DNA from: Lachnospiraceae bacterium
Lineage (GTDB): Bacteria; Bacillota; Clostridia; Lachnospirales; Lachnospiraceae
Assembly (NCBI GenBank): GCA_022510745.1
Contig: JAFLSY010000009.1
Coordinates: 93,032 to 157,031, forward strand
Direction: 5' to 3'
DNA length: 64,000 nucleotides
The translations under genes were made by a program, and so were the position numbers. Shown piece after piece: positions 60,661-64,000 of the stretch. The first letter of the stretch is position 1. Each line of letters begins with the position of its first letter. The notes beneath the pieces are model-generated. The model was not told the origin of the DNA and searched no databases. It saw nothing but the letters and a program-made list of their open reading frames with translations.

Positions 60661-62223
60661 ATGAAGAAGAGACAGTTTTTGGCGATTGTAATGTGTATAG
60701 GGCTTTTGTCCGGTATCCTGACCGGATGCGGAAAGGGCACTGAAGAGAGTACGGAAAGTACAGTTCCGGAGTCGGTTGTGGAGAGTACGGAGCCTGTTGC
60801 GTCACAAGAGGAACCGGAGGAAACGGCGGATATAGCAGAGGCATCTCCCGAGCCTGAGGAAAACGGGGCGGAAGAGCTGAATCCCACAGAAGCTGCTCCC
60901 TCCATCTGCGGGGCCCTGCATGTGGACGGTACGCAGTTGGTGGACGAACAGGGACGCCCCGTACAGCTTAGGGGTATCAGCACCCATGGTCTGCAGTGGT
61001 TTCCCGAGTATGTAAACGAAGACTGCTTTAGAGAATTGCATGAGGATTGGAAGGCCAATGTCATTCGCCTTGCTATGTATACGGCGGAGGGAGGCTATTG
61101 TGACGGCAATCAAGAGGCTTTAAAAGGGCTGGTTGAAGATGGTGTGGAATATGCGACCAATCAAGATATGTATGTGATCATTGACTGGCATATCCTTTCC
61201 GATAACGATCCGAACAACCATAAGGACGAGGCAAAAAAGTTCTTTGAAGAAATGGCGGAAGCCTACGCCGATTACAACAACGTGCTGTATGAAATCTGCA
61301 ACGAGCCAAACGGCGGCACCAGCTGGAAAGATATCAAGTCCTATGCCGAGGAGATCATTCCCATTATCCGCGCCTATGATGAAGATGCGGTTATTTTGGT
61401 GGGAACTCCCACCTGGTCCCAGAATGTAGACCATGCAGCTGCGGATCCTATTACAGGCTATGAGAATATTATGTACACACTGCATTTCTATGCGGCTACC
61501 CATAAGGAATCCCTGCAGAATACCATGACGGCGGCAATCGACGCCGGTCTGCCCGTGTTCGTCAGCGAATACGGTATCTGTGACGCCAGCGGCAACGGCG
61601 GTATTGACGAGGCTTCCAGCGCAAAATGGATCAGTACCATGAACGCCTATGGCGTCAGCTATGTGGTGTGGAACCTGTCCAATAAGAACGAGACCTCCGC
61701 TATCTTAAAGAGCAGCTGTAATAAGGTAAACGGCTTTACGGAGGAGGATCTGAGCGCCTGCGGTAAATGGGTCTATAAAATGCTGACGGGTGAAACGGAG
61801 TTTGAAACTTTGGAGAGAAATTCCTCCTCCCAGGGCGGAAATCAAACCGGCAATGCGGGGAATGGTTCTGGGAATGGCAGCGGGGAAGAATTAGAGAGCG
61901 GCACGAAGATTTCCTGGACGGATGGGGACCTTGGTATCACCGCAGAATTTATGGGCAGCTGGGAAGCAAGTGACGGATATTGTTATCAGTACACCTTGGA
62001 GATTCAGAACAATTCCGACAGCGTCTATAACGGCTGGGGTATCAAGATTCCTTTCAGTTCCAATATCAGCTTTGACAACGGCTGGTGCGCCAACTTTACG
62101 GTAAATGGCTCTACGTTAGAAATTACCGCCGAAGACTGGAACGGCTATATGGAACCGGGCGGTACGGTGAGCGGTATAGGAATTCAAATCGTTGGTCCCA
62201 AGGATTTGAGGATCGTGGAATAG
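60661..62223 (+). CDS. GH5 cellulase lipoprotein with C-terminal CBM2-like module
   Basis: The 520-residue product has a lipoprotein signal (ILTGCGKG), an acidic Ser/Glu linker, and a GH5 barrel at about 80-385. The acid/base Glu is in YEICNEPNGGTSW near residue 214 and the nucleophile Glu in VFVSEYGICD near 302, so it should cut beta-1,4-glucan. A Gly/Asn/Ser linker follows, then a carbohydrate-binding module of CBM2 type (KISWTDGDLGITAEFMGSWE, YNGWGIKIPFSSNISFDNGW). Lipid anchoring keeps it on the cell. ATG has AGAAAGAGGCGTATTTC. No other polysaccharide genes are adjacent. Confidence 0.93.
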   Translation: MKKRQFLAIVMCIGLLSGILTGCGKGTEESTESTVPESVVESTEPVASQEEPEETADIAEASPEPEENGAEELNPTEAAPSICGALHVDGTQLVDEQGRPVQLRGISTHGLQWFPEYVNEDCFRELHEDWKANVIRLAMYTAEGGYCDGNQEALKGLVEDGVEYATNQDMYVIIDWHILSDNDPNNHKDEAKKFFEEMAEAYADYNNVLYEICNEPNGGTSWKDIKSYAEEIIPIIRAYDEDAVILVGTPTWSQNVDHAAADPITGYENIMYTLHFYAATHKESLQNTMTAAIDAGLPVFVSEYGICDASGNGGIDEASSAKWISTMNAYGVSYVVWNLSNKNETSAILKSSCNKVNGFTEEDLSACGKWVYKMLTGETEFETLERNSSSQGGNQTGNAGNGSGNGSGEELESGTKISWTDGDLGITAEFMGSWEASDGYCYQYTLEIQNNSDSVYNGWGIKIPFSSNISFDNGWCANFTVNGSTLEITAEDWNGYMEPGGTVSGIGIQIVGPKDLRIVE

Positions 62224-62278
62224 AGCAGATACTTTAAATGATGTGCAGGAACACAAATGGTTTTACTCAATTGCGTGG

Positions 62279-62307
62279 TTGGCAGCAAGACTTTTCTTTG
62301 GTAGAAT
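62279..62307 (+). promoter_or_regulatory. Sigma-A promoter of the CD3324-family gene
   Basis: TTGGCA (62279-62284), 17 bases, TAGAAT (62302-62307), followed closely by AAAGGAGGT. Confidence 0.55.
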
Positions 62308-62332
62308 GAAGTCATAAAGGAGGTAATTTTTT

Positions 62333-62359
62333 ATGAAGAGTTGTGCGGTGATTGGATAG
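62333..62359 (+). CDS. 8-residue leader peptide MKSCAVIG (tentative)
   Basis: ATG 62333 lies 8 bases after a perfect AAAGGAGGT and stops at TAG 62357-62359. Downstream, 62361-62374 and 62387-62400 form a 14-bp hairpin (CGGCTATT/AATAGCCG core), then a second ribosome binding site precedes the CD3324-type gene. This is the layout of a leader peptide with attenuation, but no T-run follows the stem. Confidence 0.35.
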   Translation: MKSCAVIG

Positions 62360-62360
62360 C

Positions 62361-62400
62361 GGCGGCTATTGCAAATCAAAAATACATTGTAATAGCCGCT
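62361..62400 (+). other. Leader hairpin between tiny ORF and CD3324-type gene
   Basis: Arms 62361-62374 and 62387-62400 pair over 14 bp including two G-T pairs, with a 12-base loop rich in A. Confidence 0.5.
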
Positions 62401-62436
62401 GTGAATCCAAAAGAGCAAAATTGCAGGAGGATAAGC

Positions 62437-62706
62437 ATGGGCTATGCAAGTGCAGAAGATATTCTGCCAAAAGAGGTATTGGCGTTGGTTCAACAATATG
62501 TGGATGGGCAATTACTTTATATTCCTAGGAAAGAAGGATATCATCGTGCATGGGGATCAATGACGGATACAAAGAAAGTTTTAGTGTGTCGAAATGAACA
62601 GATATATCACGACTATCAGTCCGGCATAACAGTAAGTGAACTTGCTAAAAATTACTGCCTGACTGAGAAAAGTATTCAGAGAATCATCAGAACGTATAAG
62701 AAGTAA
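62437..62706 (+). CDS. CD3324-family Mor-like small regulator
   Basis: The 89-residue protein has the pattern MGYASAEDILPKEVLALVQQ, YVDGQLLYIPRKEGYHRAWG and a C-terminal helix-turn-helix (YHDYQSGITVSELAKNYCLT, EKSIQRIIRTYKK). I recognise this as the CD3324 family, which resembles the Mor/C activator of phage Mu. It probably binds DNA. ATG 62437 follows CAGGAGGATAAGC. A terminator follows. Confidence 0.85.
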   Translation: MGYASAEDILPKEVLALVQQYVDGQLLYIPRKEGYHRAWGSMTDTKKVLVCRNEQIYHDYQSGITVSELAKNYCLTEKSIQRIIRTYKK

Positions 62707-62711
62707 GAAGG

Positions 62712-62750
62712 AACTGATATCTGCTATTGTCGGCGGGTATCAGTTTTTAA
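62712..62750 (+). terminator. Intrinsic terminator after the CD3324-family gene
   Basis: AACTGATA (62712-62719) pairs with TATCAGTT (62738-62745), followed by TTTTT. Confidence 0.75.
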
Positions 62751-62778
62751 ATTCATGATAGGAAAGGAGATTTGTTAT

Positions 62779-62814
62779 ATGAAAAATCATTATTATAAGG
62801 AGGCCGCATGTTAG
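62779..62814 (+). CDS. 11-residue ORF MKNHYYKEAAC (tentative)
   Basis: ATG 62779 has GGAAAGGAGA 8 bases upstream and stops at 62814. It contains a second AAGGAGG used by the next tiny ORF. Short length makes it tentative. Confidence 0.3.
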   Translation: MKNHYYKEAAC

Positions 62815-62855
62815 CCGGGAGGCTGGTGGCGGATTTGTTACAGCCCTCCCAATAG
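62808..62855 (+). CDS. 15-residue ORF MLAGRLVADLLQPSQ (tentative)
   Basis: ATG 62808 follows AAGGAGGCCGC and overlaps the previous stop. GGGAGGCTG/CAGCCCTCCC within it forms a hairpin. The RNHCP gene starts 33 bases later. Coupled translation is possible, but no known family is recognised. Confidence 0.3.
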   Translation: MLAGRLVADLLQPSQ

Positions 62856-62888
62856 GGTGAATAAAAAACAGACCTATCAGGAGGAAAA

Positions 62889-63317
62889 ATGAATAGAGAG
62901 AATAAAAAGAAATCATATGAAAAAGGGTATTATAAGAAGAACGCTTGCGATGAGTCATTTACATGTAAAGCATGTGGACGGTTGGTAGTACCCGAAGGTG
63001 CGGGAACCAGGCATCGTAATCATTGCCCGAATTGCCTGACCAGTCTGCATGTGGACAATGAGCCCGGTGACCGAGCGGCAGATTGTGGCGGACATATGGA
63101 GCCGGTGGCCGTGTGGGTTAGAAAAAATGGAGAATGGGCAATCATACATCGTTGTAACAGATGTGGTGAGATCAGTTCTAATCGCATTGCTGCCGACGAT
63201 AATCCCATGAAGCTGATGTCTATTGCAATGAGACCGCTTACCTCGCCGCCGTTTCCGATTGAAAGGATTCAGGAGATGACAAGACTCATGGGCGGAGACG
63301 GAAGCATGGTAAAGTAA
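62889..63317 (+). CDS. RNHCP-domain zinc protein
   Basis: The 142-residue protein shows FTCKACGRLVVPEGAGTRHR, then NHCPNCLTSLHVDNEPGD, which give the domain its name, and a second CxxC pair in IHRCNRCGEISSNRIAADD. It should bind one or two zinc ions; function is not established. The tail (RPLTSPPFPIERIQEMTRLM) is helical. ATG has CAGGAGGAAAA. Two tiny ORFs with their own ribosome binding sites precede it. Confidence 0.85.
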   Translation: MNRENKKKSYEKGYYKKNACDESFTCKACGRLVVPEGAGTRHRNHCPNCLTSLHVDNEPGDRAADCGGHMEPVAVWVRKNGEWAIIHRCNRCGEISSNRIAADDNPMKLMSIAMRPLTSPPFPIERIQEMTRLMGGDGSMVK

Positions 63318-63332
63318 CGCATATATAGACAG

Positions 63333-63361
63333 GCATAACCCTTCAGAATACTTCATACAAA
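63333..63361 (+). promoter_or_regulatory. Sigma-E-like promoter of the SpoIIID-like gene
   Basis: GCATAAC (63333-63339), a 14-base spacer and CATACAAA (63354-63361) match the sigma-E consensus well. spoIIID is sigma-E dependent in Bacillus. Confidence 0.62.
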
Positions 63362-63389
63362 GTAAAAAAGTGTTCTGAGGGGATTTCTT

Positions 63390-63539
63390 TTGAAGGATTA
63401 TATTGAAGAGCGTGCAATCAATATTGCCAATTATATCATCGAATGCAATGCCACTGTACTCCAGACTGCAAAGGCATTCGGAGTGAGTAAATCAACGGTA
63501 CATACGGTAGTAACAAAATGGAACGGTTTAGGGAGGTGA
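63390..63539 (+). CDS. Truncated SpoIIID-like DNA-binding protein, 49 aa
   Basis: From TTG 63390 behind GAGGGG, the frame reads LKDYIEERAINIANYIIECN, ATVLQTAKAFGVSKSTVHTV and VTKWNGLGR before TGA. The first 40 residues match the N-terminal helix-turn-helix of SpoIIID, the mother-cell regulator, whose usual length is about 83-93 residues; the C-terminal basic helix is missing. A sigma-E-like promoter precedes it and a terminator follows closely, so it is a complete small unit and not cut by the window. It may be a decayed copy or a short paralogue; a full spoIIID is expected elsewhere. Confidence 0.75.
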   Translation: MKDYIEERAINIANYIIECNATVLQTAKAFGVSKSTVHTVVTKWNGLGR

Positions 63540-63556
63540 TTGAGTGAGTAAGAACG

Positions 63557-63590
63557 ACCGGGAAGCTTGAGGGCTTTCCGGTTATTTTTA
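63557..63590 (+). terminator. Intrinsic terminator after the SpoIIID-like gene
   Basis: ACCGGGAAGC (63557-63566) pairs with GCTTTCCGGT (63573-63582) with one wobble, followed by TATTTTTA. Confidence 0.75.
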
Positions 63591-63820
63591 TCTAGGTTAT
63601 AATTCTGTTAAATAAGCATACATACTAAGTTCTTTTTTATCAGCTCATTTAATTTAGGCAGATTCTATTGAAATATGATTGAAAATGATAAAATAAGAAA
63701 AGATTTATTATATATGAAAGTTTTTTGTAAAACTTATGTGATACAATTAATCATCAATGGATAATTAAAATTAATGTTGAATAATAATTGAATATTGATC
63801 AAGGGGGATATCAAATACAA

Positions 63821-64000
63821 ATGAATGGATTACGAGAAATAATTAAAGATGTACAAAATATAATAAATGAAGATTATGGAAAAGGTAAAATGAATTATAA
63901 AGATGCAAGAATAGCATTAATTGTATTACCATTAATGTTTTTTTATCTTATGCTTATGTCATTTCAATGTCCAGTAAATTCTTTTGGATTTTGGGCCTTT
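63821..64000 (+). CDS. Partial membrane protein gene, AT-rich (runs off the window)
   Basis: ATG 63821 follows AAGGGGG and opens a frame that stays open to the end (at least 60 residues): MNGLREIIKDVQNIINEDYG, a short basic stretch, then a membrane helix (IALIVLPLMFFYLMLMSFQC). The whole 63600-64000 stretch is visibly more AT-rich than the rest of the window, which suggests foreign origin. Too little is visible to name it. The gap 63591-63820 holds no gene and no clear promoter. Confidence 0.5.
   Translation, partial: MNGLREIIKDVQNIINEDYGKGKMNYKDARIALIVLPLMFFYLMLMSFQCPVNSFGFWAF

Noticed and set aside
62341..62380. GTGCG near 62345 as the 5' end of a group II intron
   Set aside because: No intron-encoded protein, domain V hairpin or matching 3' end is present; GTGCG alone is too short.

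Overview
The window looks like a chromosomal segment of an anaerobic, spore-forming, probably flagellated member of the Clostridia, most like the Lachnospiraceae. Pointers are the strong AGGAGG-type ribosome binding sites, frequent TTG/GTG starts, a SipL-type SPOCS-LysM spore coat protein, SpoVT, a SpoIIQ-like protein, a SpoIIID-like protein, a CD3324-family protein, a GntR-linked ispE, an Ile T-box, and many small lipoproteins. No rRNA, tRNA, CRISPR array, prophage or intact insertion sequence was found. Species cannot be named from the sequence alone.

Layout. 1-5.2 kb: 3' part of mfd, a 33-residue small protein with a perfect terminator, a PfkB sugar kinase and spoVT. 5.2-9.8 kb: an unrecognised 457-residue protein followed by a 1009-residue fusion of an extracytoplasmic beta-propeller, a CACHE-like sensor and an MFS transporter. 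9.8-13.4 kb: pncB and a diguanylate cyclase (minus strand), then a two-TM protein. 13.4-21.5 kb: an Ile T-box leader, a GNAT, ileS, glgP and a CapA-like lipoprotein. 21.5-24 kb: an orphan M56/BlaR1-like protease with a dyad on its promoter, a toxin-antitoxin pair with a frameshifted toxin, and a small lipoprotein. 24-31.7 kb: a YbhJ-type aconitase-family hydratase, two tandem propeller/solute-binding lipoproteins bracketed by an unusual family of nested hairpins, and popT.

31.7-41.6 kb: a sigma-D promoter with a structured leader and a calcium-loop protein, a SpoIIQ-like degenerate LytM protein, an amidohydrolase, a GH9-like lipoprotein, ddl, murF, plsC, a ketopantoate reductase family protein and a PrcB-like lipoprotein. 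41.6-47.6 kb: pyrC-metY-pyrK-pyrD, then sipL behind a sigma-E-like promoter. 47.8-53.3 kb: a cupin, an AraC regulator, ispE-gntR with predicted operators, a remarkable 16-nt-periodic hairpin array, a small membrane protein, murI, a DUF1934 protein and a membrane-anchored hypothetical. 53.4-62.2 kb: cls, an FKBP/trigger-factor-like lipoprotein, asnS, an NlpC/P60 protein, a LysR regulator, a DnaQ-type exonuclease with a zinc ribbon, and a GH5-CBM2 lipoprotein. 62.2-64 kb: a CD3324-family protein, tiny ORFs, an RNHCP protein, a truncated SpoIIID-like protein behind a sigma-E-like promoter, and an AT-rich partial gene.

Most genes are housekeeping: peptidoglycan precursor supply (ddl, murF, murI, popT), lipid synthesis (plsC, cls), pyrimidines, isoprenoids, tRNA charging and glycogen breakdown. 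The sporulation genes are scattered, and each carries a promoter resembling the expected sporulation sigma factor. The least explained items are the nested hairpin family around 26.5 and 30.8 kb, the propeller-CACHE-MFS fusion with its unknown partner, the hairpin array at 51.03 kb, and the sigma-D leader at 31.86 kb.
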